This document shows positions 34,902 through 42,149 of a DNA stretch of 64,000 bases, piece after piece; the first letter of the stretch is position 1, and each line of letters begins with the position of its first letter. The stretch comes from Acidimicrobiaceae bacterium (GTDB taxonomy: Bacteria; Actinomycetota; Acidimicrobiia; Acidimicrobiales; UBA8190): positions 1,399 to 65,398 of the forward strand of contig PLZB01000035.1 of NCBI GenBank assembly GCA_003151955.1. The letters run 5' to 3'. The position numbers were made by a program, and so were the translations under genes. The notes below the pieces were generated by a model. That model was given only the letters and a program-made list of their open reading frames with translations, did no database searches and was not told where the DNA came from.

Positions 34902-35185
34902 CCGCACCGGAGGAGCCGCCGGTCCGGATCCAGGTCGTCGTGAGCGGCCGGGTCCAGGGAGTCGGCTACCGGGCCTCCTGCGCCCACCGGGCCACCGAGG
35001 ACGGGCTGGGGGGCTGGGTCCGGAACCGGGCCGACGGCCGGGTCGAAGCCGAGCTGGAGGGGTCCCCCACCGCCGTCGAGGCCGTCCTGGCCTGGTGCCG
35101 GGTCGGTCCCCGCTGGGCCACCGTGACCCGGGTCGACCAGGCCCCGAGGGAGCCGGAGGGGACGGTCGGGTTCACCATCCGCTGA
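34898..35185 (+). CDS. acyP: Acylphosphatase
   Basis: A 95-residue acylphosphatase, hydrolysing acyl phosphates such as carbamoyl or acetyl phosphate. IQVVVSGRVQGVGYRASCAHRA contains the phosphate loop and the catalytic Arg; GGWVRNRADGRVEAELEG contains the catalytic Asn. GTG overlaps the upstream stop (GTGA). It is the last gene of the thiolase-to-acylphosphatase run. Confidence 0.92.
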   Translation: MTAPEEPPVRIQVVVSGRVQGVGYRASCAHRATEDGLGGWVRNRADGRVEAELEGSPTAVEAVLAWCRVGPRWATVTRVDQAPREPEGTVGFTIR

Positions 35186-35219
35186 CATCCCGGGCCGTCC
35201 CGACCCCGAACGCGGTGAG

Positions 35220-35265
35220 GCCCCGAGTAGTCCGTTCGGCCGAAGCCGCCCGTACTCCTCGGGGC
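35220..35265. terminator. Hairpin after the acylphosphatase gene
   Basis: GCCCCGAG (35220-35227) pairs with CTCGGGGC (35258-35265). The loop is long (30 nt) and contains further complementarity (TTCGGCCGAA). It lies 34 nt after the stop and may end the five-gene transcript. Confidence 0.4.
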
Positions 35266-35308
35266 GCATCACCAATCGGCGACCGGCTGCCCTGACCCAG
35301 GGTCGGAC

Positions 35309-35340
35309 GACCCCCGGTTTCGGGCCGTGGTCCGGGGGTC
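35309..35340. terminator. Second hairpin in the convergent intergenic region
   Basis: GACCCCCGG (35309-35317) pairs with CCGGGGGTC (35332-35340), 14-nt loop. It lies between the plus-strand acylphosphatase gene and the minus-strand AurF-like gene. In the rest of 35341-35604 I see no gene; this part has a noticeably lower GC content than the surroundings. Confidence 0.4.
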
Positions 35341-35604
35341 CCAGGGAACCGTCCGAGCCACAACCTGCTGCCTGATCTGGGTCCCGTCTCCCGCTGTCCT
35401 GCCGGAGGCTCCCCTTGCGGTTCGCTTCCGGTGTTCAGCCGGTCGGTGCTCCCTGACTGATGCCACTTTGCGCCCCCGCCGGGGGAAGGTCAAGAGGTCC
35501 GGACGAAATCCCTATGTTCTCCACGGAATTTCTTCCGCTGTCCCCAACTTCGGAGTTGCTATCCCCAGGGAGGGCCCCGGCGGTCCCCAGGTCTTCCCCA
35601 GGGA

Positions 35605-36573
35605 TCAGCCGGCGGCGACGGGAGTGGGGATGGTCGAGGAGGGGGTGACGGGACGGCTGTGACGGTCGACGCCGCAGAGGCGGCGCCAGGGCCGTGGGAC
35701 CCGGTCGGGGTCGACGGCCCCGGCCGCAACGAGCTGCTGAAGGATGGGCCGGGTGGCCCGGTGACGCATGGCCAGCCGGGAGGGGCTCCGGTTGGCCCGC
35801 CGCCAGGTCCGCCAACCCGGGAGGCCGACGGACCGGTAGACGCCGGGGTGGACGATCCCGGAGAACATCCCGGAGATGATCCCGGGACCGAGCCGGCGGA
35901 CGATGAAGCGGTCGACGAACGAGGCCTCGGGCCAGAGCTCGGGGAGGACCATCCGGGCGTAGGCCAGGTGGCGGGCCTCCTCCTGGCGGTGGTAGCGGTT
36001 CACCTCCCGGACGAAGGGATCGGTGGCGGGGTCCTCGGCGGCGAGCTTCTGGAAGAGGTCGGGGATCTCCTCCCCCCCGAGGACCATGGTGAACAGGACG
36101 GCGGGCCGCCGGATGACCTGGGCCATGCCCTTGCGGAAGAACCAGCCCAGGAAGGGGTGGGCCAGGGGGTTCGGGGCCAGGGGGGTGAGCTGGCCGACCA
36201 TCCGGGCGAAGAGCCGGGAGTGCCGGGTCTCCTCCCCGATCTCGTGGAGCATGTAGGTGACCCGAGGGTTGGTCAGGTCGGGGGCGTCGGCGATCATGAG
36301 GGCGAAGCCGGCCATGAGGACGGCCTCGAAGCGGATGCCCTCCTGGACGATGGAGGCCACCTCCTGGCGGGAGAGGGTGACGAGCTGGTCGGTGTCGAGG
36401 CCGAGGTCGAGATCGGCGATGGAGAGGAGGTGGGTGGGGATGACCTGGCCCGGCCCGATCGAGCCGGGGACCTCCTCGTCGGGCTCGACGACACGCCGGA
36501 GGGAGGCCGTGTTGAGCCGGTCGATCCGCTGGTCGGTGCCGGCCACGGGGGCGAGGGCGGTGGGAGGGGTCAT
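35605..36573 (-). CDS. AurF-type diiron oxygenase
   Basis: A 322-residue ferritin-like protein of the AurF (p-aminobenzoate N-oxygenase) / DUF3066-related family. Iron-ligand helices are visible as VQEGIRFEAVLMAGFALM, LHEIGEETRHSRLFARM and RYHRQEEARHLAYARMVL, matching the Glu and EExxH ligands. AurF-type enzymes oxidise amines or other substrates with O2; the substrate here is unknown. Its ATG overlaps the TetR gene stop (ATGA), so both are made from the TetR promoter and probably respond to the same ligand. Confidence 0.85.
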   Translation of the reverse strand: MTPPTALAPVAGTDQRIDRLNTASLRRVVEPDEEVPGSIGPGQVIPTHLLSIADLDLGLDTDQLVTLSRQEVASIVQEGIRFEAVLMAGFALMIADAPDLTNPRVTYMLHEIGEETRHSRLFARMVGQLTPLAPNPLAHPFLGWFFRKGMAQVIRRPAVLFTMVLGGEEIPDLFQKLAAEDPATDPFVREVNRYHRQEEARHLAYARMVLPELWPEASFVDRFIVRRLGPGIISGMFSGIVHPGVYRSVGLPGWRTWRRANRSPSRLAMRHRATRPILQQLVAAGAVDPDRVPRPWRRLCGVDRHSRPVTPSSTIPTPVAAG

Positions 36574-37316
36574 TGGCGTTGTCTCCTTGGGGTCCGGCCG
36601 ATGGCGACGACCTCGCCGACGGCGGGGTCCCCGTCGGGGGCGGCGGTGACGAGGTCGGGGGCGGGCTGGGGGTCGGTGGTGATGTCGGCGGCGAGCCCGG
36701 CGGTGAGGGACTCGAGGTCGGGGAGGCCGTCGCAGACGAGGTCGGTGAGATAGGCGGTCAGCCGGGCCCGGGTCATGGTCCGGCGCTCGAGCCACCAGGC
36801 CCCGGCGGCGAAGACCATGCCGACGATGCCGAAGGCCCAGGGCTCGGCGGCCCCGGAGTCGGCCCCGGCGGCCCGGAGGGCCTCACCCAGGATGAGGGCG
36901 ACATCCCGGCCCACCCGGGTCGTGAAGTCGTCGATGGTCTCCTGGAGGTTGCCCGGCTCGTTGACCACCCGCTGGGCCAGGAAGCGGTAGAGCTCGGGCG
37001 CCTGCTCCACGAAGGCCAGGTAGGCGTCGATGGCGTTGGAGACGACCTGGCGGGGCGGGGTGTCGACGCTCTGGAGGGCCCGCTGGAGGCCGGAATCGAG
37101 CCCCTCGAAGGCGTAGGTGGTCACCGCCGCGTAGAGCCCGCCCCGGTCCCCGAAATGGCGGTAGAGGATGGGCTTGGTCACCCCGGCCTCGGCCGCCATC
37201 TGCTCCATGGAGGCTCCGGGACCCTCCCGGCGGATGGCCCGGACGGCGGCTTCGACGAGCTCGAGGCGGCGGACCTGGCGGCGGACCTCCCGGTCCGGCG
37301 ACATCCTCGACTTCAT
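36570..37316 (-). CDS. TetR-family regulator
   Basis: A 248-residue TetR regulator. The DNA-binding head is RRLELVEAAVRAIRREGPGASMEQMAAEAGVTKPILYRHFGDRGGLYAAV (residues about 16-65, helix-turn-helix VTKPILYRHFGD). The rest is a helical ligand domain. The start codon sits one base from a double palindrome (37318-37347), so it almost certainly represses its own promoter and the downstream oxygenase gene. No Shine-Dalgarno precedes the first ATG; the second ATG (four codons on) has GAGG before it. The C-terminus extends unusually far and is rich in Asp/Pro. Confidence 0.9.
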   Translation of the reverse strand: MKSRMSPDREVRRQVRRLELVEAAVRAIRREGPGASMEQMAAEAGVTKPILYRHFGDRGGLYAAVTTYAFEGLDSGLQRALQSVDTPPRQVVSNAIDAYLAFVEQAPELYRFLAQRVVNEPGNLQETIDDFTTRVGRDVALILGEALRAAGADSGAAEPWAFGIVGMVFAAGAWWLERRTMTRARLTAYLTDLVCDGLPDLESLTAGLAADITTDPQPAPDLVTAAPDGDPAVGEVVAIGRTPRRQRQ

Positions 37317-37317
37317 G

Positions 37318-37347
37318 GTTACCGATAGTAACGTTACCTGGAGTAAC
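37318..37347. promoter_or_regulatory. Tandem TetR operator: two GTTAC-N5-GTAAC palindromes
   Basis: GTTACCGATAGTAAC (37318-37332) is followed directly by GTTACCTGGAGTAAC (37333-37347). Each is a perfect 5-5-5 inverted repeat and the junction GTAACGTTAC is itself a palindrome. The pair covers the -10 box and spacer of the TetR promoter and ends 1 nt from the TetR ATG. It also lies 18 nt upstream of the GH43-like GTG, so it may act on that gene too. Confidence 0.85.
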
Positions 37348-37353
37348 AGTCAA
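37325..37353 (-). promoter_or_regulatory. Sigma70-type promoter of the TetR/AurF-like operon
   Basis: On the minus strand: TTGACT (37348-37353), a 17-nt spacer, then TACTAT (37325-37330). The -10 box ends 8 nt before the TetR ATG at 37316, so the mRNA should be leaderless. The double operator lies on top of this promoter. Confidence 0.8.
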
Positions 37354-37365
37354 GGGGAGGGTCCG

Positions 37366-38475
37366 GTGTCCACACGTCGGCGGGCCAGCGGGCACAATGG
37401 AGTACCCGTGCGAACCGTTCGACGCCATCGGTGGTGGCTGGGGGGGACGGTGCCCCTCCTGGTGGCGGCCGCCCTGGCCCTGGGCGAGCCGTCGGTGGCC
37501 GACCCGCCCGGCCCGGGCACCGGCCCGACGACGACCGCCCTGCTGACCCCCCCGCCCACTCCCACCCCCTCCGACCCGGCCCGGATGATCCTCACCGGGC
37601 CCGACGCCCCCGACCCCTTCATCCTGGTGGCCCCGGGCGGCTACTACCTCTACGCCAGCGAGGGGAACTCTCCCCTGAACATCCCCCTCTACACCGGGAC
37701 CACCATCGGCAATTGGGGTCCGGTGACCGACGCCCTCCCGACCCTGCCGGCCTGGGCCCTGCGGGGCTTCACCTGGGCGCCGGACGTCCGCCAGGTCACC
37801 GGGGGATGGGCCCTCTTCTTCACCGGGGTCCTGAAGGGGGTGGACCCCACCATGGAGTGCATCGGGGCCGCCTACGGCACCGACCGGGGAGGGCCCTTCG
37901 TGGCCGACCCCAAGCCCTTCGTCTGCCAACGGGACCACCGGGGGTCGATCGACCCCCGGACCTTCCAGGACGAGGGCGGCCGGGTCTGGCTGGACTGGAA
38001 GTCCGACGACAATGCCGACCCGAACACCCCCGGCCCGGACCAGAACGGCATGACCGGGATCTGGGCCCAGCAGCTCAGTCCCGACGGCCGGTCCCTCCTC
38101 GGCACCCCCACCCGGATATTCCAGCCCGACCAGCCCTGGGAGGGGACCATCGTCGAGTCCCCCGACATGGTGGACGTGGCCGGGATCTACTGGCTCTTCT
38201 TCTCGGCCAATTGGTTCAACCAGCCCGACTACGCCATCGGGGTGGCCCGGTGCGCCGGCCCCACCGGTCCCTGCGCCGACGGGCCCGACCCCCTCCTGAC
38301 CTCGAACGACCAGGGCCAGGGCCCGGGGGAACCGGCCGTCTTCAGCGACGGCCAGGGGATCTGGCTCCTCTACAACCCCTGGAAGAGCAACGTCCCCCAC
38401 GCCACCCCACCCCGGCCGGTGGCCATGGTCCGGCTCGGCTTCAGCCCGGCCGGCCCCTACCTGGCCGCCCCGTGA
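37366..38475 (+). CDS. Secreted GH43-like five-bladed propeller protein
   Basis: A signal-peptide region (RRHRWWLGGTVPLLVAAALALG) near residues 19-40 is followed by a Pro/Thr linker and a beta-propeller of the GH43/GH32 superfamily. Candidate catalytic acids: Asp in DAPDPFILVAPGGYYLY, Asp in SIDPRTFQDEGGRVWLDWKS, and Glu in EGTIVESPDMV. Such enzymes cleave arabinan, xylan or similar side chains. GTG 37366 has an excellent AAGGGGAGG Shine-Dalgarno 5 nt upstream; 369 residues. It diverges from the TetR gene and shares its operator region. Confidence 0.8.
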   Translation: MSTRRRASGHNGVPVRTVRRHRWWLGGTVPLLVAAALALGEPSVADPPGPGTGPTTTALLTPPPTPTPSDPARMILTGPDAPDPFILVAPGGYYLYASEGNSPLNIPLYTGTTIGNWGPVTDALPTLPAWALRGFTWAPDVRQVTGGWALFFTGVLKGVDPTMECIGAAYGTDRGGPFVADPKPFVCQRDHRGSIDPRTFQDEGGRVWLDWKSDDNADPNTPGPDQNGMTGIWAQQLSPDGRSLLGTPTRIFQPDQPWEGTIVESPDMVDVAGIYWLFFSANWFNQPDYAIGVARCAGPTGPCADGPDPLLTSNDQGQGPGEPAVFSDGQGIWLLYNPWKSNVPHATPPRPVAMVRLGFSPAGPYLAAP

Positions 38476-38513
38476 GCCCGGGGACGGACTGGCCCGGGGA
38501 GGGCCCGCCCCAC

Positions 38514-39452
38514 ATGGACGGCGAGGAACCCGCCCACCACCACGACGAGCCCGACCACCACCACGTGGACGCCGCCGCCGACCAGCGGATCCTGGCCGTC
38601 ACCCTCGGCCTCATCGTCGCCTACCTGGCCGTCGAGCTCGTTGTCGCCCTCCTGGCCCACTCCCTCGTCCTCCTCGCCGACGCCGGCCACATGGTCACCG
38701 ACGCCGCCGCCATCGCCGGAGCCATCGCCGCGGCCCGGCTGGCAGCCCGACCCGCCTCCGGGAAGTGGACCTTCGGCCTGAAGCGGGCCGAGATTCTCTC
38801 GGCCGGCCTGAACGGCGTCACCCTCGTCGCCATGGCCGCCCTGGTCGTCACCGAGGCCGTCCGCCGCCTCCTCCACCCCCACCCCGTCCTCGGACCGGCC
38901 GTCCTCGTCGTGGCCGTGGTCGGCCTCCTCGTCAACGTGATGGCCACCACCCTCCTCCACCGGGCCGACCGGACCTCGATGAACGTCCAGGGCGTCTTCC
39001 AGCACGTCCTCACCGACCTCTACGGCTTCGCCGGGACGGTGGTGGCCGGCATCGTCATCGTCACCACCGGCTTCACCCGGGCCGACTCCATCGCCTCCCT
39101 CCTCGTGGCCGGCCTCATGCTCCGGGCCGCCTGGGGGCTCCTCCGGGACTCGGGCCGGATCCTCCTCGAGGCGACCCCGGAGGGCTTCGACCTGGCCGCT
39201 GTCCGGGCCCACATGCTCGAGACGCCCCATGTCACCGACGTCCACGACCTCCACGCCTGGACCGTCACCAGCCGCCTCCCGGCTCTCTCCGCCCACGTGG
39301 TCGTAGCCGACTGCTGCTTCGTCGAGGGCCATGCCCCCCAGATCCTCGACCAGCTCCAGGACTGCCTGGCCGGCCACTTCGACGTCGAGCACTCCACCCT
39401 CCAGCTCGAACTTGCCGGCCACAGCGACCACGAGCGGGACCATGGGCACTGA
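38514..39452 (+). CDS. Cation diffusion facilitator (CzcD/ZitB-type) metal exporter
   Basis: A CDF antiporter expected to export Zn2+ or similar ions. Six helices are visible. The two metal-binding HxxxD motifs are in LLADAGHMVTDAAAI (helix 2) and VFQHVLTDLYGFAG (helix 5). Both ends are His-rich (AHHHDEPDHHH at the start, HSDHERDHGH at the end), as in zinc-type members. ATG 38514 follows GGGGAGG; an in-frame GTG at 38472 overlaps the previous stop (GTGA) and is an alternative. 312 residues. Confidence 0.9.
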   Translation: MDGEEPAHHHDEPDHHHVDAAADQRILAVTLGLIVAYLAVELVVALLAHSLVLLADAGHMVTDAAAIAGAIAAARLAARPASGKWTFGLKRAEILSAGLNGVTLVAMAALVVTEAVRRLLHPHPVLGPAVLVVAVVGLLVNVMATTLLHRADRTSMNVQGVFQHVLTDLYGFAGTVVAGIVIVTTGFTRADSIASLLVAGLMLRAAWGLLRDSGRILLEATPEGFDLAAVRAHMLETPHVTDVHDLHAWTVTSRLPALSAHVVVADCCFVEGHAPQILDQLQDCLAGHFDVEHSTLQLELAGHSDHERDHGH

Positions 39453-39497
39453 ACGGCGGTCGGCCCGGACGTCTGTGAACACCTAGTCAACCCCCTC

Positions 39498-39506
39498 GTG
39501 TACACT
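39498..39506 (+). promoter_or_regulatory. TGTACA operator over the -10 box of the antitoxin gene
   Basis: GTGTACAC (39498-39505) is a perfect palindrome with the TGTACA core known from yefM-yoeB operators. TACACT (39501-39506) makes a -10 box that ends 6 nt before the antitoxin ATG, so antitoxin binding would block a leaderless promoter. No good -35 is seen. Confidence 0.55.
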
Positions 39507-39512
39507 CTTTGC

Positions 39513-39770
39513 ATGGAAGTCGGCGTCCGGCAACTCCGGAACCATCTGAGCGAGTACCTCGACCATGTGAGAGATGGCGATGAGGTCGTGGTGACGGACC
39601 GGGGTGCAGCCGTTGCTCGGATCATCCCGATCTCAGGCGGTCGTGCCCTTGACCGCCTGATCGCCGAGGGCTTGGTCACTCGGGCCGGCACGCCCGTTCG
39701 GAGTACACCTGAGCATCGGGTCAAGGCACAGGGAACGATCAGCGACCTCGTGTCCGATCAACGTCGGTGA
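39513..39770 (+). CDS. Phd/YefM-family antitoxin
   Basis: An 85-residue antitoxin. The Phd/YefM fold is clear: VGVRQLRNHLSEYLDHVRDGDEVVVTDRGAAVARIIPI. The disordered C-terminus (TRAGTPVRSTPEHRV) should wrap the toxin. The ATG at 39513 is preferred over the GTG five codons upstream, which lies inside the operator. Its stop overlaps the toxin start (GTGA). Autoregulation by the TGTACA palindrome is expected. Confidence 0.9.
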   Translation: MEVGVRQLRNHLSEYLDHVRDGDEVVVTDRGAAVARIIPISGGRALDRLIAEGLVTRAGTPVRSTPEHRVKAQGTISDLVSDQRR

Positions 39771-40198
39771 TCGTCTACTTCGACACCTCGGCCTTCGTCC
39801 CGATCGTCATCGAGGAGTCGACGAGTCGGGTGGCCGCCCGTCTCTGGCGTGAAGCGGACCGGGTGGTGTCGAACCGACTGCTCTACGCGGAGGCCCGAGC
39901 AGCCCTGGCCATGGCCCACCGGATGAAGCGGATCGACGACCCAGGGCTCCGTGCCGCCGTCAAGGGTGTCGATGACCTCGTGGCCGAGTTGGACATGGTC
40001 GAGGTCACCGACGACCTCGTCCGCAAGGCCGGGGCCCACGCCGAAGCGCTCGCCCTTCGGGGCTATGACGCAGTCCACCTCGCCTCGGCAAAACTCGTCG
40101 ATGACGGTGACCTCGTCCTGGCCTCGGGCGACCGAGACCTCGTCAAGGCGGCCCGGTCGATCGGACTCGGGGTGGCCGACCTCCACCGGGATTCGTAG
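39767..40198 (+). CDS. VapC-type PIN-domain ribonuclease toxin
   Basis: A 143-residue PIN-domain protein. Acidic residues of the active site are visible: Asp in VYFDTSAFVPI, Glu in LLYAEARAAL, Asp in LRGYDAVHLASA, and Asp in LASGDRDLVKAA. VapC toxins cleave RNA, often tRNA or rRNA. It is coupled to the Phd-type antitoxin gene through a GTGA overlap, a common Phd/PIN combination. Confidence 0.9.
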   Translation: MIVYFDTSAFVPIVIEESTSRVAARLWREADRVVSNRLLYAEARAALAMAHRMKRIDDPGLRAAVKGVDDLVAELDMVEVTDDLVRKAGAHAEALALRGYDAVHLASAKLVDDGDLVLASGDRDLVKAARSIGLGVADLHRDS

Positions 40199-40254
40199 TC
40201 GACGACGTCGGTGGCCCGACCCCGATCGACCAACCCCCCAATTCAGGAGCATCG

Positions 40255-40569
40255 ATGGGCGACAGGATGAAGGTCATGGCCGACTACGACTGCTATCCGA
40301 TCTGGAGCAGCGACGAGGATGGCTACCGGAACCTGGATCCCATGGAGCTGGCCATCTCCTTCGAGCTCCAGGAGCAGCTCCTGGAGTGGAGCCAGCGCTA
40401 CGACTCGATCCTCGACCGGGAAGATCCTCAGCGGTCCGGCTTCGCCACCGGAGCGGAGGAGACGAGCTTCGACATCCAGGGCCGGTCCCTCGCCGTTGCC
40501 CTCCGGGCCGAACTCGGCGAGCCGATCGCCTACTTCAGCCTGATCTCCCGCCAGTTGGAAGACGTCTGA
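40255..40569 (+). CDS. Uncharacterised small acidic protein
   Basis: A 104-residue protein starting MGDRMKVMADYDCYPIW. It contains LDPMELAISFELQEQLLEWSQRYDSILDRED and FDIQGRSLAVALRAELGEPI. Similar short proteins occur across actinobacteria without a known role. AGGAG precedes the ATG at 40255 well. It lies between two toxin-antitoxin modules, and a role as an immunity or accessory protein cannot be excluded, but nothing shows it. Confidence 0.65.
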   Translation: MGDRMKVMADYDCYPIWSSDEDGYRNLDPMELAISFELQEQLLEWSQRYDSILDREDPQRSGFATGAEETSFDIQGRSLAVALRAELGEPIAYFSLISRQLEDV

Positions 40570-40590
40570 TCCACACCGTCCCCGGGGCCT

Positions 40591-40941
40591 CTACAAAGCG
40601 AGGTGGAGCCGCAATGCTTCGTCAAGCATTCCGAGCAGCTCGGGCGGGAGAGCCCCCACTCTGCCGCCGATGCGCTCGACGTCCACCGACCGGACCTGCT
40701 CCGCCTGGGCCTTCGAGTCCCGGACGAGCCCCGTGTCCGGAGCCGGGAGCCGGACCTGGAAGGGGTAGACCCGGCTGAGGTTCGACGTCACCGGAACGAC
40801 GGTCACCACCCCACGTCCGTTGCGCTCGGCTGTGCTGTTCGCTCCGTCGTTGCTGACGATCACCACTGGCCGCCGCTTGTTCGCTTCCGAGCCGTGCACC
40901 GGATCGAGGTCGACGAGGCGGATCTCGCCTCGTCGCATCAT
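40591..40941 (-). CDS. MazF/PemK-family endoribonuclease toxin
   Basis: A 116-residue MazF-like toxin. MMRRGEIRLVDLDPVHGSEA, KRRPVVIVSNDGAN, VVTVVPVTSN and QAEQVRSVDVERIGGRVG are the family blocks, with the conserved Arg and Thr/Ser of the active site. It should cleave mRNA at short sequence motifs. ATG 40941 overlaps the antitoxin stop (ATGA); a second ATG follows directly. Confidence 0.9.
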   Translation of the reverse strand: MMRRGEIRLVDLDPVHGSEANKRRPVVIVSNDGANSTAERNGRGVVTVVPVTSNLSRVYPFQVRLPAPDTGLVRDSKAQAEQVRSVDVERIGGRVGALPPELLGMLDEALRLHLAL

Positions 40942-41129
40942 CCCAACCCGTCGTGGGCCGTGGCGTCCCAGGCCTCGGCCTCGTCCCCGCTCGACCACTC
41001 GTTCCAGGCGTCTTCGTAGGCTGGGCCCAGCTCAGCGGCCCGGAGGAGCCGAACGGCCTTGTGCACCACAGCGGAGCGCGATGCGAACCCCTGGGCGTTG
41101 GCGTAGTCGTCCAGGAAGCTGGAGCACAA
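40938..41129 (-). CDS. Ribbon-helix-helix antitoxin partner of MazF, apparently N-terminally truncated
   Basis: The frame gives FLDDYANAQGFASRSAVVHK, then AVRLLRAAELGPAYEDAWNEW and a stop overlapping mazF. This is the helix-helix part and toxin-binding tail of a CopG/RHH antitoxin. The usual first strand (pattern MKxSVSLP) is missing: upstream the frame reads SPAEGSRSRLCSS, with only a TTG at 41129 as a possible start. That would remove the DNA-contacting strand. Either the start is unusual, a frameshift is present, or the 5' end was lost when the bicupin gene at 41184 came to lie next to it. Confidence 0.65.
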   Translation of the reverse strand: MCSSFLDDYANAQGFASRSAVVHKAVRLLRAAELGPAYEDAWNEWSSGDEAEAWDATAHDGLG

Positions 41130-41183
41130 CCTGGAACGGGAACCTTCGGCCGGGGACCGGCCCGGGCCGTAAGGTTGAGGGTC

Positions 41184-42149
41184 ATGGACAGCGCACGCAG
41201 CGGAACCGGCAGCGTCGGCCTGGCCGTCGGCCTGGCCAGCGAGGACTGGACCGGCGAGGCCCGGTTCCACGAGTACACGGCGGCGGCCGACCCAGTCGGC
41301 GCCGGCACCATCAGCCGGGTACCGCTGCGGACCTTCCCGGCCTCCCTCCACGGCGACGGGCCGACCGGGATCTTCCCCCTCGACCTCTCCGGGGACCTCC
41401 GAGTCGGCTACCCCGCCACCGGGCCCGCCCTCCTGGCCTCCTTCGCCCGGATCCGGGCCGGGGAGTCGGTGACGACCGGGGCCGGGTTCACGAGCCTCCT
41501 GGCCTACTGCCTCTCGGGCCGGGGCCAGGTCGAGTGCGACGGAGGGGCAACAGGCTGGTCGGCCGGGGACGTGGTGACCTTCCCCGGTGGGCCCGTGACC
41601 TTCGAGGCCGAGGAGGACGCCGTCTGCTACCTCGTCGACGACTCCCCCCTCCTCGCCTACCTCGGGGCCCTCCCCGGCCCGGCCCGGTTCTCCCCCACCC
41701 GCTTCGACGGGGAGACGGCCGCGGCTCGCCTGGCCGAGGTGGCCGCCGACCCCCGGGCCGCCGGCCGGAGCCGGGTCTCGGTCCTCCTCGGTGACGCCCG
41801 CAACGACCAGACCCTGACGGCGACCCCCACCCTCTGGGCCATGCTCGGGATCCTCCCCCTCGACGCCGTCCAGCTCCCCCACCGCCACCAGAGCATCGCC
41901 CTCGACCTCATCCTCGACTGCGACCCAGGCTGCTACTCCCTGGTCGGGCCCAGCCTCGACCACGAAGGACGGATCGTCGATCCCACCCGGGTGGACTGGG
42001 AGGCCGGGGGCGCCTTCGTCACCCCCCCGGGGCTCTGGCACAGCCACCACAACGAGTCCGGAAGGCCGGCCCGGCTCCTCCCCGTCCAGGACGCCGGCCT
42101 CCACACCTACCTCCGGACCCTCGACATCCGGTTCACCCGGCCGGGCTGA
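41184..42149 (+). CDS. Bicupin protein (gentisate dioxygenase-like)
   Basis: A 321-residue protein with two cupin barrels. The first has LLAYCLSGRGQVECDGGATGWSAGDVVTFPG (weak metal ligands). The second has QLPHRHQSIALDLILDCDPG and PPGLWHSHHNESGRPARLLPVQD, with several His suited to bind Fe or Mn. The second half resembles gentisate 1,2-dioxygenase-like cupins. The ring-cleaving role is possible but not proven. TAAGGT (41170-41175) ends 8 nt before the ATG, another leaderless-type promoter. Its stop overlaps the convergent debranching gene by 17 nt. Confidence 0.78.
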   Translation: MDSARSGTGSVGLAVGLASEDWTGEARFHEYTAAADPVGAGTISRVPLRTFPASLHGDGPTGIFPLDLSGDLRVGYPATGPALLASFARIRAGESVTTGAGFTSLLAYCLSGRGQVECDGGATGWSAGDVVTFPGGPVTFEAEEDAVCYLVDDSPLLAYLGALPGPARFSPTRFDGETAAARLAEVAADPRAAGRSRVSVLLGDARNDQTLTATPTLWAMLGILPLDAVQLPHRHQSIALDLILDCDPGCYSLVGPSLDHEGRIVDPTRVDWEAGGAFVTPPGLWHSHHNESGRPARLLPVQDAGLHTYLRTLDIRFTRPG

